In this document: piece after piece, positions 4,961-12,570 of the stretch
Layout: each line of letters begins with the position of its first letter
Numbering within the stretch: the stretch's first letter is position 1
NCBI GenBank assembly: GCA_017694275.1
Contig: JADINB010000024.1
Span: forward strand, 1-12,570
Source of the DNA: Candidatus Egerieousia excrementavium
GTDB lineage: Bacteria > Bacteroidota > Bacteroidia > Bacteroidales > UBA932
Length of the DNA: 12,570 nt
Direction: 5' to 3'
Position numbers and translations under genes: made by a program
The notes under the pieces: model-generated
What the model was told of the DNA's origin: nothing
Databases searched by the model: none
The model's input: the letters and a program-made list of their open reading frames with translations, nothing else

Positions 4961-7666
4961 ATGATGATGAATAAAAAATTTGTTTCCAAAATTGTTCTTT
5001 TCTTCTTTTTTTCTTTTTTGACGGCCGTATCGCTCCATGCCGAACATGTGAAAGGGTATGTAAGGGACGCAGAGACAGGCGAGCCGCTTATAGGGGCGGT
5101 TGTAAGACTTGCAACCACCAACCGTGCAGTAACAACAGATGTGAACGGATACTATGAGCTTGACGTGACAGGGATGAAAAACGGCGTTATCGAGTTGTTT
5201 TACATTTACTACAAAGATTTTTCATCTGAAGAGATAATTTTCACCGGCAAAGATCAGATGCTCGATTTCAATATGACCCCAGACAATGCACAGCTAGACG
5301 AGATTGTTGTCGTGGCAAGGCAGAACAGAGAATTGCAGGGAGTATTGATGAACGAGAGAAAAATTGCTGCGAAAGCTGTCGAAAACATCGGTGCCTCTGA
5401 AATGAGTGTCAAGGGATTGTCTAATGTGGCAGAAGCAATGGAGACAATGACAGGCATTTCATTTGCGGAGGCAGGACAGCTTTTTGTAAGAGGTCTGGGC
5501 GACAGGTACAGCCTCACGACCCTTAACGGTCTGCCCATAGCCTCCCCCAACCCAGACAACAAACTTATCCCTCTTGATATCTTCCCTTCATCTGTAATAG
5601 GAAGTATATCTGTTACAAAGGTATACGATGCATCAAGCTTTGCCGATTATTCCGGTGCAAGGATAGACATTGTTACAAAGGAGAATGTGGAAGAGAGTTT
5701 TCTGGACATTTCCTTGGACCTTTCCGGCAACACCAATACCACATTCGGTGATTTCCTTACCAACAACAGGAAATACAGCATGTTCAGGGACAACAACATT
5801 GCTCCAGGCATAAAGGATATGAGCAACAGTGAGTTCGACGACTATATCCTGCACAATGACCCCTTCGGAAGTACGTTTGCAGTGGGAAAGCGCACAGCCT
5901 TGCCTGCCTTATCCGGCACGATTTCAGGAGGCACTTCGTTAAAAATCAGAGACAACAAACTCAATCTCCTGGCATCGTTCGGAATAAGCAATGACTATCA
6001 GACTATCAAAGACGGATATATAGCAAACCTGACAGCCCAGGGCACCACGCTGAATGAATTCTACTACGACAGTTACAACCGCATGCTGAACATCTCCGGC
6101 CTGTTCAATGCGACATACATGTATGGCGATGGCGACAAGATAAGCTACAACATGACCTACGCCAGGAACTCAAACGATGAATACAAGCTCAGGAGGGGGT
6201 TTGACTCCGAAGGGGTAAACCTGATAGGAAGCAACGGCGTAGCACATACATATATGCTCTTCAACAACCAGATAGCCGGACACCATCACTTTTCGGATTC
6301 CTGGGAACTGAAATGGGACGGCTCATATACCATGACCAAAAGCAACGAGCCAGACAGGAAACAGGTCATGTACAGAGACAATGGAGACGAAAGGCCCACA
6401 CTCTTCAAGCTTAACAGGCAGGAGACAATGCGCTACTTCGGAGAGTTGGGTGAAGATGAATATATAGCCAACGCCTCGGCCCTCTACAAATTCGGAGAGA
6501 AGAACAGGCTGAGATTCGGAGCCACATACAAGAACAAGTCACGAGACTATTCATCTGTCCGCTTCTATTACAATCTTACAGGCATCAATCCTGTGATAGA
6601 TGATATTTTCAACCCCGATTTTCTTGAACACAGCTCAATAGAATCCGGCCAGATAACAATATCGAGAGACCTGCAGCCAAAAAACAACTATTACGCCAAA
6701 CAGGATGTCGTTGCAGGTTTCGCCGACATAGAATACTATCCGGTGAGCTTCCTGATGCTGAGCCTTGGTGCGAGATACGAGTATTCAAGACAAAGCGTAG
6801 AGTATTGGGACGATGCATCCATAAGAAGAGAATCTGAACTTAACAGCGGCGATATTTTCCCGGCACTGAACATTAGGTACAATTTCAAAAAGAACCATGC
6901 GCTGAGATTTGCGGCATCCATGACGGTTACCCGCCCTTCATTCATAGAGATGGCTCCCTTCCTCTACAAGGAGTCATATGGCAGCGCGGAAATAAGAGGT
7001 AACGAGAATATAAAAAACGGATACAACTTCAACATTGACTTAAAGTACGAATACTTTTCAGACAACAACAGAGACATGTTCTCTGCAGGTATCTATTACA
7101 AGTTCCTCAAAGATCCCATTGAAAGGATACAGCAATCGTCTGGAGGTTCTGTAGTCTACTCTTTCAGAAATGCCGAACAGGGCATGGCGGCCGGATTCGA
7201 AGCCGAATTCAAGAAGAGCCTCACACAAGACTTGCATGCAGGTGCTAACGTATCACTCATGTACACAGACGTGAAGCTCCTCTCCAACGGAGGTGTCTAT
7301 ACAGACGACAGAAGGGCTCTTCAGGGAGCATCGCCCTACCTTGGAAATGCCTTCATAACATATGCTCCTGAATTCAAGAATGGTTCGTCGCTCTCCATTT
7401 CGCTGCTTTACAACCTGCAAGGTCCGAGAATTCACACGGTTGGCATATACGGCCTTGGCAATGTAAATCAGAAAGCCTTTCATGCGCTAGATTTCAACAT
7501 GATATATGAAATAGACAAAAACTGGAACATCTCGCTTGCACTGGACAACCTGCTGGATTCCAAGATGCGCTTCGTGCAGGATGTAAAGAGCATCTCCCAA
7601 AAAATCGAGACCGAATCCTACAGATACGGCAGAGGGATAAGCATTGGAGTAAGTTACGGATTTTAG
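4961..7666 (+). CDS. TonB-dependent outer-membrane receptor with carboxypeptidase-regulatory-like N-terminal domain
   Basis: This 901-residue protein is an active importer in the outer membrane, energised by TonB-ExbBD. A signal peptide (basic start, FFFFSFL core, cleavage likely after SLHA at residue 27) is followed by a CarboxypepD_reg-like domain at about 29-107 (VKGYVRDAETGEPLIGA), a TonB-box-like DEIVVVA (113-119), a plug at about 130-242 (FVRGLGDRYSLTTLNGLPIA, 175-194; GARIDIVTK, 232-240) and a 22-strand-type barrel ending in GISIGVSYGF with a terminal Phe. The length is typical for a TonB receptor, slightly shorter than SusC. The start is three consecutive ATG codons, so initiation at residue 1, 2 or 3 cannot be separated. 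A lipoprotein gene follows after 46 bp, probably in the same operon. The partner is not a SusD homologue, so a glycan substrate is not implied; the substrate is unknown. It is divergent from the transporter and biotin genes. Confidence 0.93.
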   Translation: MMMNKKFVSKIVLFFFFSFLTAVSLHAEHVKGYVRDAETGEPLIGAVVRLATTNRAVTTDVNGYYELDVTGMKNGVIELFYIYYKDFSSEEIIFTGKDQMLDFNMTPDNAQLDEIVVVARQNRELQGVLMNERKIAAKAVENIGASEMSVKGLSNVAEAMETMTGISFAEAGQLFVRGLGDRYSLTTLNGLPIASPNPDNKLIPLDIFPSSVIGSISVTKVYDASSFADYSGARIDIVTKENVEESFLDISLDLSGNTNTTFGDFLTNNRKYSMFRDNNIAPGIKDMSNSEFDDYILHNDPFGSTFAVGKRTALPALSGTISGGTSLKIRDNKLNLLASFGISNDYQTIKDGYIANLTAQGTTLNEFYYDSYNRMLNISGLFNATYMYGDGDKISYNMTYARNSNDEYKLRRGFDSEGVNLIGSNGVAHTYMLFNNQIAGHHHFSDSWELKWDGSYTMTKSNEPDRKQVMYRDNGDERPTLFKLNRQETMRYFGELGEDEYIANASALYKFGEKNRLRFGATYKNKSRDYSSVRFYYNLTGINPVIDDIFNPDFLEHSSIESGQITISRDLQPKNNYYAKQDVVAGFADIEYYPVSFLMLSLGARYEYSRQSVEYWDDASIRRESELNSGDIFPALNIRYNFKKNHALRFAASMTVTRPSFIEMAPFLYKESYGSAEIRGNENIKNGYNFNIDLKYEYFSDNNRDMFSAGIYYKFLKDPIERIQQSSGGSVVYSFRNAEQGMAAGFEAEFKKSLTQDLHAGANVSLMYTDVKLLSNGGVYTDDRRALQGASPYLGNAFITYAPEFKNGSSLSISLLYNLQGPRIHTVGIYGLGNVNQKAFHALDFNMIYEIDKNWNISLALDNLLDSKMRFVQDVKSISQKIETESYRYGRGISIGVSYGF

Positions 7667-7712
7667 ACAAATTGAAACAACCCATAGTTTAACACTAATC
7701 AATTAAAAACGT

Positions 7713-8915
7713 ATGAACAAGAAATTTTACTTGGTGGCACTCGCTTTTTCAGCAATGACAATGTTCACCGCCTGTGACAAAAATGACAACAAGGATGACG
7801 ACACGCCTGAGGATTACAACCTTATAGGTGAGCTTACCGAAAACAGGACCCTCAGTGCAGGCCAGAAATACACTCTAAGCGGTGGATTTCACGTAAAAAG
7901 CGGTGTTACCCTTACAATCGAGGAAGGAGTGACAATAGAAGCCGTAAATGACAACATAGTGGATTACATTCTTGTAGAACAGGGTGCGAAGATAGATGCA
8001 CAGGGAAGTGCAGAGGCTCCCATAATCATGACTTCACAGAAAAAAGAGGCAGGAGCATGGGGCGGCCTTCATATTTGCGGAATGGCTCCCATAAATGTCC
8101 AGGGTGCAACCTCGGTTTCTGAGGTGGGCGACGCTGCCTACGGCGGAAGTGACGAGGCAGACAACTCAGGTATTCTCAGATACATTAGAATAGAATATGC
8201 CGGCTATACCTTCTCTGAGGAAAAGGAAGCAAATGGTTTTACCTTCTATGGTGTAGGTAACGGTACAACAGTAGACCACCTTCAGGCATACATGGGTTCA
8301 GACGACGGTTTCGAGTGGTTCGGCGGTACTGTAAACGTAAAATACCTTGTATCCACGAACAATACCGATGATTCATTCGACTGGACAGAAGGATGGCGTG
8401 GAAAGGCACAGTTCCTTGTAGCACAACAGCTCTCAGATGAGTGTGACTGCCTTGTCGAGGCAGACAATAACAGCAAGAACGCAGAATTGAGTCCCGTTTC
8501 CTGCCCTGTACTCTCAAATGTCACCCTCATAGGTAATGACAATGCAGACAACAACAAGGGTATCCGTCTGCGCGCAGGTACCTATGCAAAGATATACAAC
8601 ACTATAGTCACAGGCAAGGCAAACTGTGTAAATGTCGAGACTCCCGAGACTTCCGGTTCGCTTTCAGACGGAAACTCTACATTGCAGTACCTGGTACTTT
8701 CAGACGATATCAATGTTGACGAGGGTCCGTATACAAAAGAGATGTTCCTTGCAGACGGCACAAACAAAGTTAACCAGTCTGTATCTCTCTCTGGTATTAT
8801 AGGAACCGTAGATGGCGGCTGCAACGCATCATCTATAGACAGTTTCTTTGACGATGTCACGTTCATAGGCGCAATCGAATCTGACAATGACTGGACCTCA
8901 GGTTGGACAAGATAA
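7713..8915 (+). CDS. Beta-helix-like surface lipoprotein paired with the TonB receptor
   Basis: This 400-residue lipoprotein has a short type II signal peptide with lipobox FTAC, so Cys21 would be lipidated. The acidic stretch DKNDNKDDD after the Cys resembles the Bacteroidetes lipoprotein export signal, suggesting surface exposure. The mature part is Gly/Asn/Asp rich with repeated short hydrophobic rungs, as in right-handed parallel beta-helices: VTLTIEEGVTIEA (65-77), APIIMTSQKKEAGAWGGLHICG (102-123), GFTFYGVGNGTTVDH (175-189). Two acidic-aromatic blocks, DDGFEW (197-202) and DDSFDW (219-224), are 22 residues apart, and a CDC pair lies at 244-246. I recall similar proteins, often annotated only as lipoprotein or hypothetical, beside TonB receptors in other Bacteroidetes. 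It lies 46 bp after the receptor and before a strong terminator, so it probably binds or presents the receptor's substrate. No catalytic motif is recognised. Confidence 0.82.
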   Translation: MNKKFYLVALAFSAMTMFTACDKNDNKDDDTPEDYNLIGELTENRTLSAGQKYTLSGGFHVKSGVTLTIEEGVTIEAVNDNIVDYILVEQGAKIDAQGSAEAPIIMTSQKKEAGAWGGLHICGMAPINVQGATSVSEVGDAAYGGSDEADNSGILRYIRIEYAGYTFSEEKEANGFTFYGVGNGTTVDHLQAYMGSDDGFEWFGGTVNVKYLVSTNNTDDSFDWTEGWRGKAQFLVAQQLSDECDCLVEADNNSKNAELSPVSCPVLSNVTLIGNDNADNNKGIRLRAGTYAKIYNTIVTGKANCVNVETPETSGSLSDGNSTLQYLVLSDDINVDEGPYTKEMFLADGTNKVNQSVSLSGIIGTVDGGCNASSIDSFFDDVTFIGAIESDNDWTSGWTR

Positions 8916-8948
8916 TCTTTATCAGCAGTCAATAATAACAGTTCCGGT

Positions 8949-8986
8949 GTTACGGGCGGTCGGAAGAGCGCCCGTAACTTTTTTTT
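8949..8986 (+). terminator. Strong intrinsic terminator after the receptor/lipoprotein operon
   Basis: GTTACGGGCG (8949-8958) and CGCCCGTAAC (8969-8978) form a perfect 10-bp stem with a 10-nt loop, followed by eight T residues. It lies 33 bp after the lipoprotein stop and separates that operon from the oxidoreductase gene. Confidence 0.93.
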
Positions 8987-9036
8987 GCTAACTTGCAGTC
9001 TGATTTCAAACAAAGTCCAAACCTGTTTTATTATAT

Positions 9037-9612
9037 ATGAAAAAACTGATAGTTGTAGATGCGTGCATGCATGAGGGTTCCCGCACGAGAAAAATAATGG
9101 AACCGGTAGTAGCGGAACTGTCGAAAAGATATTCCGTTGAAAAGATTGTGCTTGAAGCGGACTCCTACCCTGTCGTGGGAAAAAAGATACTTGAGGAGCG
9201 TTCATCCGGCTATGTCCCTCCCGGAATTGTGGAAACAGCCAGAAAAATAGCGATGGCAGACCGGCTGGTTATTGCCGCCCCGTTCTGGGACATGAGTTAC
9301 CCTTCGGCCCTGAAGGTCTTTTTCGAGAACATGTCACTCTTCAATATTACATTCGCAAATACAGGAAAAGAGTTTACAGGACTCTGCAGATGCGAGAAGG
9401 TGCTCTACATTACAACACGCGGCATGAACATAAAGACCGGAGAGGCCCTCGAACAGGCGACTCCCTACATAAGGGCGCTCTCTCACCTGTGGGGCCTGGG
9501 CGAACTTACCGTCTTGGCCGAAGAGAACATGGATTACAGCACGCCTGAAGAGATAGAGGCCAAGATAAGGGATGGAATAGAGAAAGGCATCCAAATCGCG
9601 CACAATTTTTAA
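9037..9612 (+). CDS. AzoR-like FMN-dependent NAD(P)H:quinone/azo oxidoreductase (flavodoxin-like fold)
   Basis: This 191-residue cytosolic protein belongs to the flavodoxin-like-fold oxidoreductases (AzoR/NQO group), which use FMN and NAD(P)H for two-electron reduction of quinones or azo compounds. It starts with strand KLIVVDA (3-9), then a phosphate-binding-like loop CMHEGSRTRK (10-19). DRLVIAAPFWDMSYPSALKVFFE (75-97) aligns with the AzoR segment APMYNFNISTQLKNYFD, and VLYITTRGM (122-130) with its TSRGG flavin loop. A late segment (141-166) matches the AzoR C-terminus. The length is close to E. coli AzoR (about 200). No Shine-Dalgarno precedes the ATG; the upstream sequence is A+T rich, as often in Bacteroidetes. 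It is flanked by terminators on both sides, so it is probably monocistronic, although its promoter is not clear. The physiological substrate is unknown; NAD(P)H:quinone reductase is the cautious label. Confidence 0.85.
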   Translation: MKKLIVVDACMHEGSRTRKIMEPVVAELSKRYSVEKIVLEADSYPVVGKKILEERSSGYVPPGIVETARKIAMADRLVIAAPFWDMSYPSALKVFFENMSLFNITFANTGKEFTGLCRCEKVLYITTRGMNIKTGEALEQATPYIRALSHLWGLGELTVLAEENMDYSTPEEIEAKIRDGIEKGIQIAHNF

Positions 9613-9639
9613 TTTTGACAACCATACAGTTATAGCAAG

Positions 9640-9685
9640 GCAGGCTCCGCAAACAGAACAGAATTGAAAACGGGGTCTGCTTTTT
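9640..9685 (+). terminator. Intrinsic terminator after the oxidoreductase gene
   Basis: GCAGGCTCCG (9640-9649) pairs with CGGGGTCTGC (9671-9680) over 10 bp with two G-T pairs and a 21-nt loop, followed by TTTTT. The long loop makes it weaker than the terminator at 8949-8986. It lies 27 bp after the stop codon. Confidence 0.7.
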
Positions 9686-9721
9686 GCATATTACCGGGCG
9701 TGTACCTTTTTTGTTAAATAC

Positions 9722-9780
9722 TATAATCCTAAACCTCGAATTATTAATTTTTTATTAACCAACTAACTAAAAGGATTATA
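9722..9780 (+). promoter_or_regulatory. Inverted repeat reaching the nigD-like ribosome-binding region
   Basis: TATAATCCT (9722-9730) is the exact reverse complement of AGGATTATA (9772-9780), which ends two bases before the ATG and includes the AAAAGGA Shine-Dalgarno-like sequence. Pairing would hide the ribosome-binding site. The 41-nt interior contains a second, A+T-only inverted repeat, TTAAT/ATTAA. The stem is mostly A-T, so stability is modest and regulation is speculative. Confidence 0.35.
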
Positions 9781-9782
9781 AG

Positions 9783-10550
9783 ATGAGACAATTGAAGTTC
9801 TTGATGATTGCCCTTCTTTCTGGGGCCGCTGCTTTAGGTTTTACCTCTTGCAGCAACAATGACAATCCAAATTACGGAATCTGGTATGCAAATGCCCTGG
9901 TTACGGTAAAGCCCAATGCAGACAATTCTGACTTCTACATGCAGCTGGATGAAAACACAACAGTCAAGGCATTGAATCTGAAACAATCTCCGTTCGGAAC
10001 AAAAGAAGTCAGGGCGCTTGCCAACATCAGCTATTCAGACGCAGATGCGGGAGAATATGACAAGGCTGTATATGTCAACTGGATAGACAGCATTCTTACA
10101 AAAAACACTGCACCCGATCTGGGAACGGAAAACGTCAATGCCTATGGCAATGACCCGGTAGAGATAGTGAACGATTGGGTTACCATTGCCGAAGACGGAT
10201 ACCTTACGTTAAGATTCAGAAGCAAGTGGGATCCATATCTGGGAAAGAGCCACCTTGTAAATCTCGTTGCATCTTCAGACCCGGACAACCCGTACGAGAT
10301 AACCTTCTACCATAATGCCTTTGGCGATGTCGACGGCATATTCAGCGACGGCATAGTAGCCTTCAGCCTTGCACAGTTGCCAGACACGCAGGGAGAGACG
10401 GTAGACCTTACCCTTAAATGGAACTCTTACAGCGGAGAAAAAAGCGCAACGTTCAAATATTGCTCAAGAGAGAGCGGCGAGAACGAAGTTTCGTCTATGA
10501 CTGACGGACTCGAAATCGAATCCGAAAGATTTGCGGATATGCTCGAATAA
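9783..10550 (+). CDS. NigD-like lipoprotein
   Basis: This 255-residue lipoprotein has a signal peptide with a hydrophobic core (about 5-20) and lipobox FTSC, so Cys23 is lipidated; SNNDNPN follows. The N-terminal part (about 35-125) with repeated beta strands fits the NigD-like OB-type domain, and the rest (about 130-250, with DGYLTLRFRSKWDPY at 139-153 and VDLTLKWNSYSGEKSATFKY at 207-226) fits the NigD C-terminal beta-sandwich. The family is named after a gene of the nigrescin bacteriocin locus in Prevotella nigrescens, but it is widespread in Bacteroidales and its molecular role is unknown. No bacteriocin genes are nearby. An AAAAGGA ribosome-binding site precedes the ATG, which is unusual in this window. 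It is followed after 48 bp by a cation antiporter gene that has its own promoter inside the nigD end, so the two may be partly co-transcribed. Confidence 0.8.
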   Translation: MRQLKFLMIALLSGAAALGFTSCSNNDNPNYGIWYANALVTVKPNADNSDFYMQLDENTTVKALNLKQSPFGTKEVRALANISYSDADAGEYDKAVYVNWIDSILTKNTAPDLGTENVNAYGNDPVEIVNDWVTIAEDGYLTLRFRSKWDPYLGKSHLVNLVASSDPDNPYEITFYHNAFGDVDGIFSDGIVAFSLAQLPDTQGETVDLTLKWNSYSGEKSATFKYCSRESGENEVSSMTDGLEIESERFADMLE

Positions 10551-10561
10551 CGGTATATTTG
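10530..10561 (+). promoter_or_regulatory. Bacteroidetes-type promoter for the antiporter gene
   Basis: TTTG (10530-10533) is separated by 20 bp from TATATTTG (10554-10561), matching both consensus elements exactly. The -33 lies in the last codons of the nigD-like gene and the -7 just after its stop. Transcription would start near 10567, leaving a 5' UTR of about 32 nt before ATG 10599. Confidence 0.7.
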
Positions 10562-10598
10562 TAGAAACTGTAAGAAATCTAACGCAGATAGTGGGTAT

Positions 10599-12570
10599 AT
10601 GAATATTCTATCGCTGAATTTGCCAATCACAGATCCTACTTGGATATTTTTCATCGTACTCATTATCATACTTTTCTCCCCTATGATATTGGGAAAGTTG
10701 AGAATTCCCCATATCATAGGGATGATTTTTGCCGGAATAATCATTGGAGAGCACGGCTTCAACATTCTTGAAAGAGACAGCAGTTTTGAACTCTTCGGCA
10801 AGGTGGGGCTTTATTACATAATGTTCCTCGCAGGGCTGGAGATGGATCTCGACGACTTCAAGAAAAACAGCACCAAGGGAATTGTCTTTGGCCTGCTCAC
10901 ATTTGTCATTCCAATGCTGCTTGGCATATGGAGCAGCATGGAACTGCTTGGATTCGGAGTGACCACATCTGTGCTTCTGGCCAGCATGTACGCCTCACAC
11001 ACTCTTATAGCCTACCCTATCATAAGCCGCTACGGCCTTTCAAAACTCAGAAGTGTAAATATCACGGTCGGTGGCACGGCCATAACCGTGGCCCTTGCAC
11101 TTGTCGTGCTTGCAGTCATAAGCGGCATGTACAAGGGAAATGCCGGAAACTTTTTCTGGCTTGTGCTCACAGGCAAGGTTGTGGTGGCCACCCTGGCCAT
11201 AGTCTACACATTCCCGATAATCGCCAGATGGTTTTTCAAGAAGTACTCCGACAGCATAATGCAGTTCGTCTTTGTTCTGGCCATGGTATTTCTGGGTGCG
11301 GGGCTTATGGAGCTTGCAGGAATGGAGGCTGTTCTCGGCGCATTCCTGGCCGGTCTTGTGCTCAACAGGCTGGTTCCGCATGTATCTCCGCTGATGAACA
11401 GGCTTGAGTTTGTCGGAAACGCCCTGTTCATCCCCTATTTTCTGATAGGTGTGGGCATGATAATAGATGTAAACGCGCTGCTCCAGGGTGGCACGGCCCT
11501 TAAGGTTGCAATAGTCATGACCGTTGTGGCCACACTCAGCAAATGGCTGGCCGCCTTTGCAACCCAGAAGATATACCGCATGAAGTCCAATGAACGCAGC
11601 ATGATGTTCGGCCTGAGTAACGCACAGGCTGCCGCAACGCTTGCAGCCGTTCTCATAGGTCACGAAATAATAATGGAAAACGGAGAGCGGCTTCTGAACG
11701 ACGACGTGCTGAACGGAACAGTGGTAATGATTCTGTTTACCTGTATCATAAGTTCTCTGGCCACGGAACGTTCGGCCCACAAGTTTGCTACCGAAGAAGA
11801 TATGCAGCCAGACCGCAAGGATGAAGAAGACCAGCGTATCATGTTGCCTATTGCAAACCCTGAGACCATAGAGAATCTTGTAAATCTTGCCCTTATGGTC
11901 AGAGACAAGAAATATGGAAATCCTATTTATGCACTTTCTGTAATAAACGACAGTTCTGAAGCCGCAAACGGGCAGCTTATAGGCGAACGCAATCTTGAAC
12001 GGGCTGCCGGCATTGCGGCAAGCGCAGACGTGCCGGTAAAGATGATAAGCCGCTTCGACGTAAATATCGCTTCAGGAATAATACATACCGTAAAAGAACA
12101 GAATATCACAAATGTGATAATAGGCCTTCACTACAAGGCCGGCATAATAGATTCGTTTTTCGGGAATCTGACAGAAAGCCTGCTCAAGGGAACCTTGAGG
12201 GAGGTTGCCATTGCCAGGCTCAAGACACCTGTCAACACAATAAAGAAAATGCATATCCTTGTACCTCCAAAGGCAGAATATGCCACCGGATTCCGCAAAT
12301 GGATAAAACACCTGGCTGCAATAGCATCGCAGGCTGCATGCAGGATGCTCTTTACAGGAGATGAAAAGAGCCTGGAACGTATCAAAAACGTAATAGAAGA
12401 GTTAGGCATGTCTGCACTTGCATCATACCGGAGTGTATCGCGCGAGTGGAACGATTTCGAATCTCTAGGGAAAGAGGTGCAACGCAACGACATGTTTGTC
12501 CTTATAAGTGCAAGGCGCGGCTCCATTTCATACGACCCTTCATTCGAGAGGTTTCCCGTACAGCTGTCGA
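10599..12570 (+). CDS. CPA2-family cation:proton antiporter with cytoplasmic USP-like region (3' end cut by window edge)
   Basis: This inner-membrane monovalent cation:proton antiporter is open from ATG 10599 to the right edge, with 657 codons and no stop. The N-terminal part (about 14-388) is a Na+/H+-exchanger domain of roughly a dozen helices: LGKLRIPHIIGMIFAGIIIG (31-50), GLYYIMFLAGLEMDLDDF (70-87), ASMYASHTLIAYPI (128-141), GMEAVLGAFLAGLVLNR (241-257), FVGNALFIPYFLIGVGMIID (271-290) and GLSNAQAAATLAA (338-350). A charged linker (about 389-413) leads to a soluble region with a universal-stress-protein-like layout: IMLPIANPETIENLVNLA (414-431), NVIIGLHYK (505-513), and a probable second repeat from MHILVPP (551). 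Such tails may sense nucleotides or redox state. The usual acidic residue of the unwound-helix motif is not obvious at 128-141, so ion specificity is open. K+(Na+)/H+ exchange is the family expectation. No in-frame start lies upstream before a stop. Confidence 0.9.
   Translation, partial: MNILSLNLPITDPTWIFFIVLIIILFSPMILGKLRIPHIIGMIFAGIIIGEHGFNILERDSSFELFGKVGLYYIMFLAGLEMDLDDFKKNSTKGIVFGLLTFVIPMLLGIWSSMELLGFGVTTSVLLASMYASHTLIAYPIISRYGLSKLRSVNITVGGTAITVALALVVLAVISGMYKGNAGNFFWLVLTGKVVVATLAIVYTFPIIARWFFKKYSDSIMQFVFVLAMVFLGAGLMELAGMEAVLGAFLAGLVLNRLVPHVSPLMNRLEFVGNALFIPYFLIGVGMIIDVNALLQGGTALKVAIVMTVVATLSKWLAAFATQKIYRMKSNERSMMFGLSNAQAAATLAAVLIGHEIIMENGERLLNDDVLNGTVVMILFTCIISSLATERSAHKFATEEDMQPDRKDEEDQRIMLPIANPETIENLVNLALMVRDKKYGNPIYALSVINDSSEAANGQLIGERNLERAAGIAASADVPVKMISRFDVNIASGIIHTVKEQNITNVIIGLHYKAGIIDSFFGNLTESLLKGTLREVAIARLKTPVNTIKKMHILVPPKAEYATGFRKWIKHLAAIASQAACRMLFTGDEKSLERIKNVIEELGMSALASYRSVSREWNDFESLGKEVQRNDMFVLISARRGSISYDPSFERFPVQLS

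Noticed and set aside
8979..9036. Promoter for the oxidoreductase gene (TAACTTGC near 8989)
   Set aside because: It lacks one T of the -7 consensus and no -33 element is found at the right distance inside the terminator stem region.
11040..11780. 246-codon minus-strand open frame antisense to the antiporter
   Set aside because: The plus strand encodes a coherent membrane transporter; the reverse frame is His/Tyr/Cys rich with no recognisable domain.

Overview
The window looks like a chromosomal segment from an anaerobic, gut-type member of the Bacteroidales. The evidence is a TonB-dependent receptor with an N-terminal carboxypeptidase-regulatory-like domain, two lipoproteins with short Bacteroidetes-type signal peptides, a NigD-family lipoprotein, and several promoter matches to the Bacteroidetes sigma-ABfr consensus (TTTG or TTG, about 20 bp, TAnnTTTG). 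Strong Shine-Dalgarno sequences are mostly absent. I see no rRNA, tRNA, CRISPR array, insertion sequence or phage gene.

Minus strand, 1-4754. Read in the direction of transcription, the left third holds an EamA/DMT-family transporter, then a leader region of about 460 bp, then biotin genes in the order bioB, bioA, bioF. bioF runs off the left edge. bioB overlaps bioA by 11 bp and bioA overlaps bioF by 4 bp, so this is a compact operon covering the last three steps of biotin synthesis. The leader holds a 145-codon open frame whose N-terminus carries a FKRWSRKKYAAF motif. It also holds an intrinsic-terminator-like hairpin placed only about 20 nt before the bioB start, so the operon may be controlled by attenuation. 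BioB has Ser96 where E. coli has the cluster ligand Cys97, and Cys152 where E. coli has His152. This makes it a candidate for the alternative (Type II) auxiliary-cluster biotin synthases of anaerobes.

Plus strand, 4961-8986. A divergent two-gene unit encodes a 901-residue TonB-dependent outer-membrane receptor and a 400-residue beta-helix-like lipoprotein, closed by a strong intrinsic terminator. The pair looks like a receptor with a surface partner, but its substrate cannot be read from the sequence.

Plus strand, 9037-12570. An AzoR-like flavodoxin-fold oxidoreductase has its own terminator. A NigD-like lipoprotein follows, with an inverted repeat reaching its ribosome-binding region. Last is a CPA2-type cation:proton antiporter with a cytoplasmic universal-stress-like C-terminal region. 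It is cut by the right edge and has a near-consensus promoter lying in the end of nigD.
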